Source: Pseudomonas sp.
GTDB lineage: Bacteria > Pseudomonadota > Gammaproteobacteria > Pseudomonadales > Pseudomonadaceae
Assembly (NCBI RefSeq): GCF_030150285.1
Contig: NZ_JASLGE010000023.1
Coordinates: 1 to 64,000, forward strand
Reading direction: 5' to 3'
Length of the DNA stretch: 64,000 nt
The position numbers and the translations under genes were made by a program. Positions 1 through 8,291 of the stretch are shown here, piece by piece; the stretch's first letter is position 1, and the number at the start of each line of letters is the position of its first letter. The notes beneath the pieces were generated by a model. It ran no database searches. It worked only from the letters and a program-made list of their open reading frames with translations, and had not been told where the DNA came from.

Positions 1-27
1 GCGCCAAATGACTGAGAGATTAAGCGG

Positions 28-46
28 CCAACCCATGCCGGGTTGG
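28..46. promoter_or_regulatory. Hairpin upstream of rpmB
   Basis: A perfect 7-bp inverted repeat (CCAACCC, 5-nt loop, GGGTTGG) lies 25 bp before the rpmB start. No T-run follows, so it is not a typical intrinsic terminator. It may be a leader structure of the ribosomal-protein mRNA or the end of an upstream unit. Its function is not known. Confidence 0.35.
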
Positions 47-71
47 GCATGTGGTTTTAGAGGGCTGAGGC

Positions 72-305
72 ATGTCGAGAGTCTGTCAAGTTACCGGTAA
101 GGGTCCGGTGACTGGGAATAACATTTCCCACGCAAATAACAAAACCCGTCGTCGTTTCCTGCCGAACCTGCAGCATCACCGCTTCTGGGTTGAAGAAGAG
201 AAACGTTTTGTGCGTCTGCGCGTATCTGCTAAAGGCATGCGTATCATCGACAAGCGTGGCATTACTGTCGTGCTGGCCGAAATCCGCCGTGCTGGCAAGA
301 TCTAA
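72..305 (+). CDS. rpmB: 50S ribosomal protein L28
   Basis: This 77-residue basic protein is a component of the large ribosomal subunit. The N-terminus MSRVCQVTGKGPVTGNNISH is the standard L28 opening, and the length is normal for gammaproteobacteria. It begins with ATG and is followed after 11 bp by rpmG, the usual rpmB-rpmG operon. Expression is expected to be high and growth-rate controlled. The assignment is unambiguous from the protein sequence. Confidence 0.98.
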   Translation: MSRVCQVTGKGPVTGNNISHANNKTRRRFLPNLQHHRFWVEEEKRFVRLRVSAKGMRIIDKRGITVVLAEIRRAGKI

Positions 306-316
306 AGGAGCTAATC

Positions 317-472
317 ATGCGTGAATTGATCCGTTTGGTGTCGAGCGCTGGTACAGGCCATTTCTACACCACTGATAAGAACAAGCGCACCACTCCGGAC
401 AAAATCGAAATCAAAAAATTCGATCCGCGGGTTCGCAAGCACGTGATCTACAAAGAAGCCAAAATCAAGTAA
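317..472 (+). CDS. rpmG: 50S ribosomal protein L33
   Basis: A 51-residue ORF begins MRELIRLVSSAGTGHFYTT and ends with the basic stretch KHVIYKEAKIK, typical of L33. It binds near the E site of the large subunit. It follows rpmB by 11 bp, with AAAGGAG just upstream of its ATG, so the two are co-transcribed. It lacks the zinc-binding CxxC pairs of the C+ paralogue and is therefore the zinc-free form. A strong terminator follows. Confidence 0.97.
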   Translation: MRELIRLVSSAGTGHFYTTDKNKRTTPDKIEIKKFDPRVRKHVIYKEAKIK

Positions 473-493
473 TTGGTTTTGTTTCTTACAAGA

Positions 494-526
494 AAGGCCC
501 GCATCTCACGATACGGGCCTTTTTTG
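494..526 (+). terminator. Intrinsic terminator of rpmB-rpmG
   Basis: A GC-rich stem (AGGCCCG / CGGGCCT, 12-nt loop) is followed directly by a run of T, 22 bp after the rpmG stop. This is a canonical rho-independent terminator. Confidence 0.92.
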
Positions 527-565
527 TTGCTTGTGTGAGCGCTCAACACCGTCGCCTGAGCCCCA

Positions 566-1150
566 TCATCCTTCTTCCGGGTAAGGGATTGCGACTTCCA
601 GAATTTCCATCGCTAATGTCCCTTTGCCATTTGAGCCTCTCTCACTCAGGTAGGGATAACCTTCATCGTACATTCGTTTGATCACCACCCCACTGGCGCT
701 GGTCAGTTTCACATCGTCAAAAAAGTCGCCGAACCCGATACTCTCAGGGTTAACCGCCCCGAGCTGCCATGTGCCCAAGACACTGCCCCCGTACTCCATA
801 AGCCCCAGTGGTCGGTCATATAGCCCCACGTAGCCATTACGGCTGATATCGAGTTGATAGCCCTTGAAGAAAGGCTCCTTACGCGACAAGGGAACACACC
901 GCACATCGTAATAATACTGGCCCGACTCAACGTAACAGCCGAACCAGAAATCCATCTTGATCACGGCCTTGGACAGCACCACACCGTGGTATCGGGTGTA
1001 ATCGTCGTAGCCCGCAAACAGCCAGCCATCATTGTGCTTAAAAGGGGTGCCTGCATCATAGCCGGCACCCACCCGGTGCAAGATGGCTTGCGACTCCTGC
1101 CAGTAAAGCGTTGCCCTGAAACTGTAGGCCTGCTTGAACACAAAACTCAT
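566..1150 (-). CDS. Hypothetical protein, 194 aa
   Basis: I do not recognise this protein. I chose the ATG at 1150 (MSFVFKQAYSF) because AAGGAG lies a few bases upstream; a longer reading to 1273 would run through sequence with no ribosome site. The protein is unusually rich in Tyr, Trp, Phe and Gly, with aromatic clusters such as SGQYYYDVRC. It has no signal peptide or membrane segment, and its alternating hydrophobic and aromatic pattern suggests a soluble beta-rich fold (inference). It stands alone between the rpmG terminator and the cupin gene, transcribed toward rpmG, and may be a recent insertion. Confidence 0.65.
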   Translation of the reverse strand: MSFVFKQAYSFRATLYWQESQAILHRVGAGYDAGTPFKHNDGWLFAGYDDYTRYHGVVLSKAVIKMDFWFGCYVESGQYYYDVRCVPLSRKEPFFKGYQLDISRNGYVGLYDRPLGLMEYGGSVLGTWQLGAVNPESIGFGDFFDDVKLTSASGVVIKRMYDEGYPYLSERGSNGKGTLAMEILEVAIPYPEEG

Positions 1151-1275
1151 ATGACGCTCCTTGTCCGGCGAATGAAAGCGGCTTCTACCGCCCTCAAAGC
1201 GTGGCTCAAATGCGCCTTGATGTTCTGGCAGGAACGCTACGGCGGGGTGAAGCCTGACCAGGGAAGTGCCCACAC

Positions 1276-1308
1276 AAAAAAGCCCCGCCGTCTTTCGATG
1301 GCGGGGCT
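1276..1308 (-). terminator. Terminator of the cupin gene
   Basis: Read on the minus strand, a 9-bp perfect stem (AGCCCCGCC with its complement, about 10-nt loop) is followed by six T. It lies 24 bp beyond the stop of the 1332-1694 gene. Confidence 0.9.
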
Positions 1309-1331
1309 TGCGAACGCTCTAGTTCAGCGCT

Positions 1332-1694
1332 TCAGGGCTTTTGTTCAAAGACGACGTATACCTTCTTACAGGGTTCGAGCACTTCCCATGTCCCTTTGAA
1401 CCCCGCCGGGATGACAAACCGGTCACCCACGCGCAGGGTCTTGCTGTTGCCTTCCTGATCGCGCAAAACAGAAACGCCCTGCAAGATTTCACAATACTCA
1501 TGCTCGGTATAAGACACTGTCCACAAGCCCAGCCCACCTTCCCAAACGCCAGCGTTCATTTGCTCGCATGGGCTATGGTAGTGGTTGTGGATAACTTGTT
1601 CGGGATCGCCCTTGAGTACCTTCTCCGGCGACGGGCGAAAGCGTTCAGTCTGAGTGGTGGCGGTACCAAAATCGACGACAGTTTCGATGCTCAT
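1332..1694 (-). CDS. Cupin-domain protein
   Basis: This 120-residue protein starts at MSIETVVDFG, preceded by a GGGGGGAT ribosome site. A longer ORF to 1766 has no support. The second half has the small cupin barrel: a beta segment containing EYCEILQGVSVL, then VGDRFVIPAGFKGTWEVLEP, which is the second cupin motif. It resembles the Cupin_3 (DUF861) family often found beside amine and amino-acid catabolic genes. It is divergent from pauC, so a link to polyamine metabolism is plausible, but its substrate is not known. Confidence 0.8.
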   Translation of the reverse strand: MSIETVVDFGTATTQTERFRPSPEKVLKGDPEQVIHNHYHSPCEQMNAGVWEGGLGLWTVSYTEHEYCEILQGVSVLRDQEGNSKTLRVGDRFVIPAGFKGTWEVLEPCKKVYVVFEQKP

Positions 1695-1930
1695 TGCGCT
1701 TATCCCCCCGAAATGACAGTGCGTACGGTTAGCCAAAACAGAGTCTATGTTTATTAAAACGAACAAGCCATGGCGTTTGCGAGACCCGTGTCAAATATAT
1801 TGAAAGTCTGCGGGCCACTGGTTTAGGGTGGTACGTGCCTGGTGCCAGTCACGCTTGTTGACTGGCCAGCATTCCTGACGCGCCCCATCAAACGTGGCGC
1901 GTTTATTTTCACTGAGAGGAGGACACTCGA

Positions 1931-3424
1931 ATGACCACCCTGACGCGTGCTGATTGGGAACAACGGGCCCAGCAGCTGAAAATCGAAGGTCGCGCCTACA
2001 TCAACGGTGAATACACCGACGCGGTCTCCACTGACACATTCGAGTGCCTCAGCCCGGTCGACGGCCGCTTGCTGGGCAAGGTCGCCAGCTGTGATGCCGC
2101 TGACGCCCAGCGCGCCGTCGAAAACGCGCGCAAAACCTTTGATTCCGGTGTCTGGTCGCGCCTGGCTCCGGCCAAACGCAAGGCCGTCATGATCCGTTTT
2201 GCCGGGCTGCTCAAGGCTCACGCCGAAGAACTGGCCCTGCTTGAAACTCTGGACATGGGCAAGCCGATCAGCGATTCCCTGAACATCGACGTGCCCGGTG
2301 CGGCGAATGCGCTGAGCTGGAGCGGTGAAGCCATCGACAAGATTTACGACGAAGTCGCCGCCACCCCGCACAATCAGCTGGGCTTGGTGACCCGCGAAGC
2401 CGTCGGCGTCGTGGCAGCCATCGTCCCGTGGAACTTCCCCCTGATGATGGCCTGCTGGAAGCTGGGGCCTGCGTTGTCGACCGGTAACTCGGTCATCCTC
2501 AAACCGTCTGAAAAATCCCCGCTGACCGCCATTCGCATCGCGGCGCTGGCCGTGGAAGCGGGCATCCCTGCCGGTGTGCTGAACGTGCTGCCAGGTTACG
2601 GTCACACCGTTGGCAAGGCGCTGGCCCTGCACATGGACGTCGACACGCTGGTGTTCACTGGCTCGACCAAAATCGCCAAGCAACTGCTGATTTACTCCGG
2701 CGAATCCAATATGAAGCGCATCTGGCTGGAAGCCGGTGGCAAGAGCCCGAACATCGTCTTCGCTGACGCGCCGGACCTGCAAGCCGCAGCAGAATCCGCA
2801 GCCAGTGCCATCGCGTTCAACCAGGGCGAAGTGTGCACTGCAGGCTCGCGCCTGTTGGTCGAGCGCTCGATCAAAGACACCTTCCTGCCATTGGTAGTCG
2901 AAGCCCTCAAGGGCTGGAAACCGGGTAACCCGCTGGACCCGGCCACCAACGTCGGCGCACTGGTCGACACACAGCAGATGAATACCGTGCTGTCGTACAT
3001 CAAATCCGGCCATAGCGAAGGCGCAAAACTGGTCGCCGGGGGCAATCAAATCCTGCAGGAAACGGGCGGTACTTACGTTGAGCCGACCATTTTCGACGGT
3101 GTTAGCAATGCGATGAAAATCGCCCAAGAGGAAATCTTTGGCCCGGTCTTGTCGGTGATCACGTTCGACACCGCCGAGCAAGCGATTCAAATTGCCAACG
3201 ACACGCCTTACGGCCTGGCTGCGGCGGTGTGGACGGCAGACATTTCCAAGGCGCACCTGACCGCCAAAGCCCTGCGCGCTGGCAGCGTGTGGGTCAACCA
3301 GTACGACGGCGGTGACATGACCGCGCCGTTTGGCGGCTTTAAGCAGTCGGGTAACGGCCGTGACAAATCGCTGCACGCGTTCGACAAATACACCGAGCTG
3401 AAGTCAACCTGGATCAAGCTGTAA
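1931..3424 (+). CDS. pauC: Gamma-glutamyl-aminobutyraldehyde-type aldehyde dehydrogenase (PauC/KauB)
   Basis: This 497-residue NAD(P)-dependent aldehyde dehydrogenase is full length. The catalytic Cys302 lies in NQGEVCTAGSR, the general base Glu267 in WLEAGGKSPN, and the nucleotide-binding segments are IVPWNFP and FTGSTK. It closely resembles KauB/PauC of P. aeruginosa and PuuC of E. coli, which oxidise gamma-glutamylated aminoaldehydes from putrescine and also 4-guanidinobutyraldehyde. The start is supported by GAGAGGAGGAC just upstream. The nearby pauB-type oxidase and pauR make a role in polyamine breakdown likely; induction through PauR is inferred. Confidence 0.88.
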   Translation: MTTLTRADWEQRAQQLKIEGRAYINGEYTDAVSTDTFECLSPVDGRLLGKVASCDAADAQRAVENARKTFDSGVWSRLAPAKRKAVMIRFAGLLKAHAEELALLETLDMGKPISDSLNIDVPGAANALSWSGEAIDKIYDEVAATPHNQLGLVTREAVGVVAAIVPWNFPLMMACWKLGPALSTGNSVILKPSEKSPLTAIRIAALAVEAGIPAGVLNVLPGYGHTVGKALALHMDVDTLVFTGSTKIAKQLLIYSGESNMKRIWLEAGGKSPNIVFADAPDLQAAAESAASAIAFNQGEVCTAGSRLLVERSIKDTFLPLVVEALKGWKPGNPLDPATNVGALVDTQQMNTVLSYIKSGHSEGAKLVAGGNQILQETGGTYVEPTIFDGVSNAMKIAQEEIFGPVLSVITFDTAEQAIQIANDTPYGLAAAVWTADISKAHLTAKALRAGSVWVNQYDGGDMTAPFGGFKQSGNGRDKSLHAFDKYTELKSTWIKL

Positions 3425-3468
3425 CACACCTCGCGTAACACCCTGTGCAAGCCTGCCCCTGCTAACCC

Positions 3469-3557
3469 CTGCGGGAGCGGGCTTGCCCACGATTCAGGCA
3501 ACCCGGTTTGCTTGATGCGCCGCGTTGGAAAGATCGCGAGCACGCTCGCGCCTACAG
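3469..3557. repeat. REP pair (REPIN-like) before the MFS gene
   Basis: Two REP-type palindromes face each other: CTGCGGGAGCGGGCTTGCCC near 3469 and GATCGCGAGCACGCTCGCGC near 3532. The same family recurs at 8199, 17125, 37482, 54996 and 62656. Because the copy reaches 3557, an ATG at 3525 for the transporter is unlikely. Confidence 0.8.
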
Positions 3558-3566
3558 ATAGGTGGC

Positions 3567-4718
3567 ATGCACATGCGTTGGGCGACGTATTTCGCCGTAC
3601 TGGCCTCGGTGCTCAGTGTTGGCTTGGCACTGGGCGTCAGCATGCCGCTGGTGTCGTTCCGGCTAGAAGGCTGGGGCTATGGCGGCTTTGCCATTGGTGT
3701 GATGGCGGCTATGCCGGCTATCGGTGTGCTGGTCGGTGCCAGCATCGCCAGTAAGCTGGCCGCACGCTTTGGCACGCCCGGGCTGATGCGCCTGTGTTTG
3801 TGGTGCGGAGCGCTGTCTATTGGCCTGCTGGCCCTGTTGCCGAGCTACCCGATCTGGCTGGTGCTGCGCCTGTTGATCGGGGTCGTGCTCACCGTCATTT
3901 TTATCCTCGGCGAAAGCTGGATCAACCAACTGGTGGTCGAACAATGGCGCGGCCGCTTGGTGGCGCTGTACGGCTGCGCGTATGCCTTGAGCCAGCTGTC
4001 CGGGCCGTTGCTGCTGGGGCTGGTGGGCTCTGAAAACGATTACGGTTTCTGGATCGGCGTCGCCTTGCTGACGCTGGCACCCCTGCTGTTGATGGGCCGA
4101 GACGGCGCACCGACCACGGAGTCGTGCAGCGTGACCTTTAAGGACTTGCTGGCCTTCTGCCGAGGTTTACCCGCTATCGCCTGGGCCGTGGCGCTGTTCG
4201 CCGCCTTTGAGGCGATGATCCTGACATTGCTGCCCATCTACTGCCTGCGCCAAGGGTTTACCGCCGACATTGCGCTGGCGATGGTCAGCACCGTGGTGGT
4301 GGGCGATGCGCTGTTGCAACTGCCCATTGGCGCGCTGGCCGACAAGCTGTCACGCCGCTCACTGTTTACCGGCTGCGCAGTGCTGTTGATGCTGTCCAGC
4401 CTGGCGGTGCCACTGTTGCTCGATACGCTGTTGATCTGGCCGTTGTGGGTGGTTTTCGGAGCCAGCGCGGGCGGTCTGTTTACCCTGTCGCTGATTCTGA
4501 TTGGCGAGCGTTACCGTGACGACGCTCTGGTGCGGGCCAATGCCCACGTCGCGCAACTGTGGGGCATCGGCTGCCTGATCGGCCCCCTGGCGGCCGGGGC
4601 GGGTAGTCAGTGGATCAGCGGGCATGCGCTGCCGCTGTTTATGGCCGCCGGGGCTTTTGGGCTGGTGATATTGGTATCGCGCCAAGGTGCTTTTGGTGCG
4701 GAACAACAACCTGCATAA
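3567..4718 (+). CDS. MFS transporter, YcaD/YfkF-like
   Basis: This 383-residue inner-membrane protein has about twelve hydrophobic segments. The start at MHMRWATYFAV follows AGGTGG; an ATG at 3525 would fall in the REP element. The central segment RDDALVRANAHVAQLWGIGC and the GVxxG-type glycine pattern fit the MFS fold of the YcaD/YfkF group of putative sugar-phosphate or drug transporters. The substrate is unknown. Its place between pauC and a pauB-type oxidase keeps synteny with P. aeruginosa but does not prove polyamine transport. Confidence 0.85.
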   Translation: MHMRWATYFAVLASVLSVGLALGVSMPLVSFRLEGWGYGGFAIGVMAAMPAIGVLVGASIASKLAARFGTPGLMRLCLWCGALSIGLLALLPSYPIWLVLRLLIGVVLTVIFILGESWINQLVVEQWRGRLVALYGCAYALSQLSGPLLLGLVGSENDYGFWIGVALLTLAPLLLMGRDGAPTTESCSVTFKDLLAFCRGLPAIAWAVALFAAFEAMILTLLPIYCLRQGFTADIALAMVSTVVVGDALLQLPIGALADKLSRRSLFTGCAVLLMLSSLAVPLLLDTLLIWPLWVVFGASAGGLFTLSLILIGERYRDDALVRANAHVAQLWGIGCLIGPLAAGAGSQWISGHALPLFMAAGAFGLVILVSRQGAFGAEQQPA

Positions 4719-4735
4719 CCCGAAAACCATACCTT

Positions 4736-4773
4736 GCAGGAGCCGCCGGTAGACGCTCGATTGCTCGCGATTT
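4736..4773. repeat. Long palindromic repeat, second family
   Basis: GCAGGAGCCGCCGGTAGACGC followed by TCGATTGCTCGCGAT is the inverse of a repeat found at 10162-10199 and 63691-63728. It lies in the 72-bp gap between convergent genes, where a bidirectional stem-loop could end both transcripts. Confidence 0.7.
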
Positions 4774-4790
4774 TTTAATCCATCGCGGCG

Positions 4791-6341
4791 CTACAGCATC
4801 TTCTCCAACCCCACCTGCTTGCTGACCCACGCATTGAGCCGACGCCACCAGTTGCCCGGTTCGTGCGTGAGGGTATGCAACTGGCCATTGTCTTCGGTCA
4901 GCCATACCAATTTGCCCTGCTGCAGCCTGGGCTCATAACTCAAGGCGGGCTGCATGCCCTGAAGCGCCAGGTCGCGAGCCTGGGCGGCCAGTTGCGGGCT
5001 GTCCACCAGCACACCGACCTCGGTATTCCACAAGCCCGAGCGCGGGTCGAAATTGAACGAGCCGATAAACGACTTCTGCTGGTCGAAGATCATGGCCTTG
5101 CTGTGCAAGCTCGAATCCGTACTCATACTGGTCTTGAACAGGTGCGGCCCGCTGCCGCCCGTGCTACCCGGTTGGCGGCGCAACTCGTACAACTTGACCC
5201 CATGCTCCAGCAAGGCCTTGCGATAAGGCGCGTAACCACCATGCACGGCCGGCACGTCGGTGGCCTCCAGCGAGTTGGTTAATAAGCGTACATCTACCCC
5301 GGCATCCGCCCGGCCAGTGAGGTACACCAGGCCGGTTTTTCCCGGCACAAAGTAGGCCGACACCAGAATCAATTCTTGGGTGACGGCCGAAAGGTCAGGT
5401 GCCAGTTGTGTGGTCAGCAGCAGGTGCGGGTCGGGCTCATCCTTGGCCAGCACCTTGCTCGGAGCGTCCCATAACGCCTGGTTCCAGGCCCAGATCAGCT
5501 CATCGCGCCACACGTCCAGTTGCGGGTGGGTTTCGTAGGCAGCCAGTTGTTGGTACAGCTCGGGATCGTGTTGTTGCGCCTTTTTCAGTGACACCCTTAA
5601 GGCCTGGCGCGCCTTGGCCAACTGCGGTTGAGTGAGGCGCATCGAGACAAAATCCCCGATGGGCTGGCTCAAGGCGCTGTTCCAGTATTGGTCGAAACTG
5701 TGCCCCAACTGTTCGGCCACCGGGCCAACACCCAACAGGTCAATGTCGGTGAAGTTGAGGTCGGGCTGAGCGTCGAAATACTCATCACCCAGGTTACGCC
5801 CGCCCACAATCGCCGCACTGTTATCGGCAAGCCACAGCTTGTTGTGCATGCGCCGATGCTGACGCGACAGATTGAACAAACGGCCCATTGCGCGGGTAAC
5901 GCCCGTGCTGCGACCCAGTTGCAGCGGGTTGAACAGCCGTATCTGAATAGACGGGTGGGACGACAGGGTCGCCAGAATATCGTCCAGGCCATCACTGCTC
6001 GTGTCGTCGAGCAAAATCCGCACCCGCACCCCACGATCAGCCGCTTTGAGCACTTCATCGATGAGCATGCGTGTACTCAAGCCGTCATGAACGATGTAGT
6101 ACTGCAGGTCCAGGCTGCTCTGGGCATTGCGGATCAGTTCCGCCCGGGCCCTGAACGCCTCGCTGCTGTTGGGCAACAAGCGAAACCCCGAACGACCGTT
6201 GTAAGGCTTTGCCTGGGCCATGATCGAGCGGCCGAAGGACGACTCGGACGCGGGTAACGACTGACTCGGTTCACGGGGGACATCCAAAGAAATACAGCCT
6301 CCCAATAACAGCGCGAGCAACACCATCCAGAGTGATTTCAA
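4791..6341 (-). CDS. Phospholipase D-family lipoprotein, ClsC-like
   Basis: This 516-residue protein begins MKSLWMVLLALLLGGCISLD, a lipoprotein signal with LGGC lipobox (Cys16). It carries two HKD catalytic motifs, H166-x-K168-x4-D173 and H413-x-K415-x4-D420, which together form one phospholipase D active site. Domain arrangement and length match the ClsC/YmdC branch of cardiolipin synthases, which use phosphatidylethanolamine plus phosphatidylglycerol. Asp after the lipobox Cys is absent, so outer-membrane sorting is expected. It follows the MocR gene by 15 bp and may be co-transcribed with it. The exact substrate is inferred. Confidence 0.85.
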   Translation of the reverse strand: MKSLWMVLLALLLGGCISLDVPREPSQSLPASESSFGRSIMAQAKPYNGRSGFRLLPNSSEAFRARAELIRNAQSSLDLQYYIVHDGLSTRMLIDEVLKAADRGVRVRILLDDTSSDGLDDILATLSSHPSIQIRLFNPLQLGRSTGVTRAMGRLFNLSRQHRRMHNKLWLADNSAAIVGGRNLGDEYFDAQPDLNFTDIDLLGVGPVAEQLGHSFDQYWNSALSQPIGDFVSMRLTQPQLAKARQALRVSLKKAQQHDPELYQQLAAYETHPQLDVWRDELIWAWNQALWDAPSKVLAKDEPDPHLLLTTQLAPDLSAVTQELILVSAYFVPGKTGLVYLTGRADAGVDVRLLTNSLEATDVPAVHGGYAPYRKALLEHGVKLYELRRQPGSTGGSGPHLFKTSMSTDSSLHSKAMIFDQQKSFIGSFNFDPRSGLWNTEVGVLVDSPQLAAQARDLALQGMQPALSYEPRLQQGKLVWLTEDNGQLHTLTHEPGNWWRRLNAWVSKQVGLEKML

Positions 6342-6356
6342 CGTGCGGCGCCCTGT

Positions 6357-7784
6357 TCAACTCTCAACGGTTTCGGCCAACAACGCGCAGGCCGCCACAC
6401 CGACCTTGCGCACTGCGTCTTCAAGCTGAAGTGTAGGCTTGGCCGCGTAATTCATTCGCAAACAATTACGATATTTACCCGACGCCGAAAAAATGCTGCC
6501 CACGGCGATTTGCACGCCTTGCTCCAACAACACCCGATTAAGGCGCAGGCTGTCAAACCCGGCGGGCAATTCCAGCCACAACAGAAAGCTGCCCTGAGGC
6601 CGGCTGGCGCGGGTGCCTGGGGGAAAATAACGGCTGACCCAGCCCAGCATCAGGTCACGATTACGCTGGTACTGCATGCGCATCTTGCGCAGGTGCGGCT
6701 CGAAATGGCCGCTTTTCAAAAATTCGGCCACCGCCAGTTGCGGTTGCGGGGCGGTTGAGCCGGTGCTGATGTATTTCATGTGTAACACCCGCTCCAAATA
6801 ACGCCCCGGTGCCACCCAGCCGACACGCAGGCCGGGGGCCAGCGTCTTGGAAAACGAGCTGCACAACAGGACGCGGCCGTCATCATCAAAAGATTTAATC
6901 GTGCGCGGGCGAGGGTACGTGTAGGCCAGTTCGCCATACACATCGTCTTCGATAATGGCCACATCAAAACGTTGCGCCAGCGTCACCAATGCCCGTTTGC
7001 GCGCCTCGGACATGATATAGCCCAACGGGTTGTTGCAACTGGGCGTGACCTGAATGGCCTTGATCGGCCATTGCTCCAGCGCCAGTTCCAGAGCTTCAAG
7101 GCTGATGCCGGTCAGCGGATCCGTCGGAATCTCCAAGGCCTTCATGCCCAGCCCTTTGAGGGTTTGCATCGCACCGTGAAAACTCGGTGAGTCCACGGCC
7201 ACAATGTCGCCGGGCTCACACACCGCGCGAATGCTGCACGACAACGCTTCGTGGCACCCGGTGGTAATCACCAGTTCCTCCGGCCCCAACTGGCACCCAG
7301 AATCGAGGAGCAGGCGCGCCAGTTGCTCACGCAGGGCCAGCACCCCGCACACATTGTCGTAATACAGCCCGGGCAAATCGAGCCGCCGACTGATGTGCGC
7401 CAGGCTGCGTAGCAACGGCTTGAGCGTCGGCGTCGCAACATCCGGCATACCACGCCCAAGTTGAACCACGTCTTTTTGCGGCACCGAGCGCACCAATTCC
7501 AGCACCTGCTCCCACTGCGATATTTCCACTGGCCTTTGTGCAGGTTTGCCCACGCCCGGTAACGCGGGCAGCTCACGCTCCATAGGCACAAAGTAGCCCG
7601 ACTTGGGGCGAGGGGAGGCCAGGCCTTTGTCCTCCAGCAACCGATACGCCTGCTGCACCGTGCTCAGGCTGACGCCGTGCTCGGCGCTTAGCGCCCGTAC
7701 TGAAGGCAGGCGGTCGCCGGGCCGATAAAAGCCTTGTTCGATGCGCGTACCGAGCATCTCGGCAAGCGTGACGTAGAGGGTCAT
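6357..7784 (-). CDS. MocR/PdxR-type regulator with aminotransferase domain
   Basis: This 475-residue protein has an N-terminal GntR winged helix (about residues 1-70, with RPGDRLPSVRALSAEHGVSL) and a C-terminal fold-type I aminotransferase domain. The PLP-binding lysine is in SFSKTLAPGLRVGW. MocR proteins usually act as PLP-responsive transcription regulators rather than free enzymes. The target is unknown; the 15-bp gap to the phospholipase-D lipoprotein suggests one transcript, so it may control lipid or amino-acid metabolism nearby. It is divergent from the DUF1127 gene at 7954. Confidence 0.88.
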   Translation of the reverse strand: MTLYVTLAEMLGTRIEQGFYRPGDRLPSVRALSAEHGVSLSTVQQAYRLLEDKGLASPRPKSGYFVPMERELPALPGVGKPAQRPVEISQWEQVLELVRSVPQKDVVQLGRGMPDVATPTLKPLLRSLAHISRRLDLPGLYYDNVCGVLALREQLARLLLDSGCQLGPEELVITTGCHEALSCSIRAVCEPGDIVAVDSPSFHGAMQTLKGLGMKALEIPTDPLTGISLEALELALEQWPIKAIQVTPSCNNPLGYIMSEARKRALVTLAQRFDVAIIEDDVYGELAYTYPRPRTIKSFDDDGRVLLCSSFSKTLAPGLRVGWVAPGRYLERVLHMKYISTGSTAPQPQLAVAEFLKSGHFEPHLRKMRMQYQRNRDLMLGWVSRYFPPGTRASRPQGSFLLWLELPAGFDSLRLNRVLLEQGVQIAVGSIFSASGKYRNCLRMNYAAKPTLQLEDAVRKVGVAACALLAETVES

Positions 7785-7953
7785 GGCAGAACTCTTAAGA
7801 GGTTAACCCATACAGATGGCCCAAAAAGCGAGGATTCAGCGCCGGAAAAGTCGAATCTGTATGCAAACAAAAACCATTTTTTGAATCTGTCATGGTTTTC
7901 AGGGCAGGGCCATCATGCTGACTCCGGGTAATCGAGTCAAAAGGAACTGCCTG

Positions 7954-8187
7954 ATGAATGATCTGAGCGATGTACGCCTGACACTTCGCACCGCGCAATT
8001 ACAGGCCGGGCGCGAAACGCCTCGCACGGCGAACACGCCTGCCGACTTCAGCCGCTGGGCATTATTCTGGCATCGCCTGCACACCCGTCACATGCTGAGC
8101 AAGCTGGATGCCGACGAGCTACGCGACGTGGGCCTAAGCCGGCAGCAGGCACTGCAGGAAAGTGGCAAACCGTTTTGGCACCCATAA
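7954..8187 (+). CDS. DUF1127 small protein
   Basis: This 77-residue protein starts at ATG 7954, preceded by AAAAGGAA; the ATG at 7915 lacks a ribosome site. The C-terminal half, ending in LDADELRDVGLSRQQAL, is the arginine-rich DUF1127 helix pair found in many proteobacterial small proteins. Some DUF1127 members in alphaproteobacteria bind RNA and affect phosphate and carbon metabolism. The role here is unknown. It lies beside the pauB-type oxidase but converges with it. Confidence 0.8.
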   Translation: MNDLSDVRLTLRTAQLQAGRETPRTANTPADFSRWALFWHRLHTRHMLSKLDADELRDVGLSRQQALQESGKPFWHP

Positions 8188-8198
8188 GCCCGCAGAAA

Positions 8199-8270
8199 CT
8201 GTCGGAGCGAGCTTGCTCGCGATCGTTTGATCTTGCGCCGTCCAGTGGAAGATCGTAGGCAACCGCTCCC
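8199..8270. repeat. REP element between convergent genes
   Basis: GTCGGAGCGAGCTTGCTCGC followed by GATCGTTTGATC is a near-perfect member of the REP family seen elsewhere in the window. A degenerate inverted partner follows around 8250-8270. Confidence 0.75.
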
Positions 8271-8291
8271 TCGGCGGACGGAGCATGACCA

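Noticed and set aside
1823..3376. 517-residue minus-strand ORF
   Set aside because: It is the antisense shadow of pauC, whose catalytic residues and length are all present.
3525..3566. Earlier start for the MFS transporter
   Set aside because: The extra residues are translated REP sequence; ATG 3567 has a ribosome site and fits the family start.
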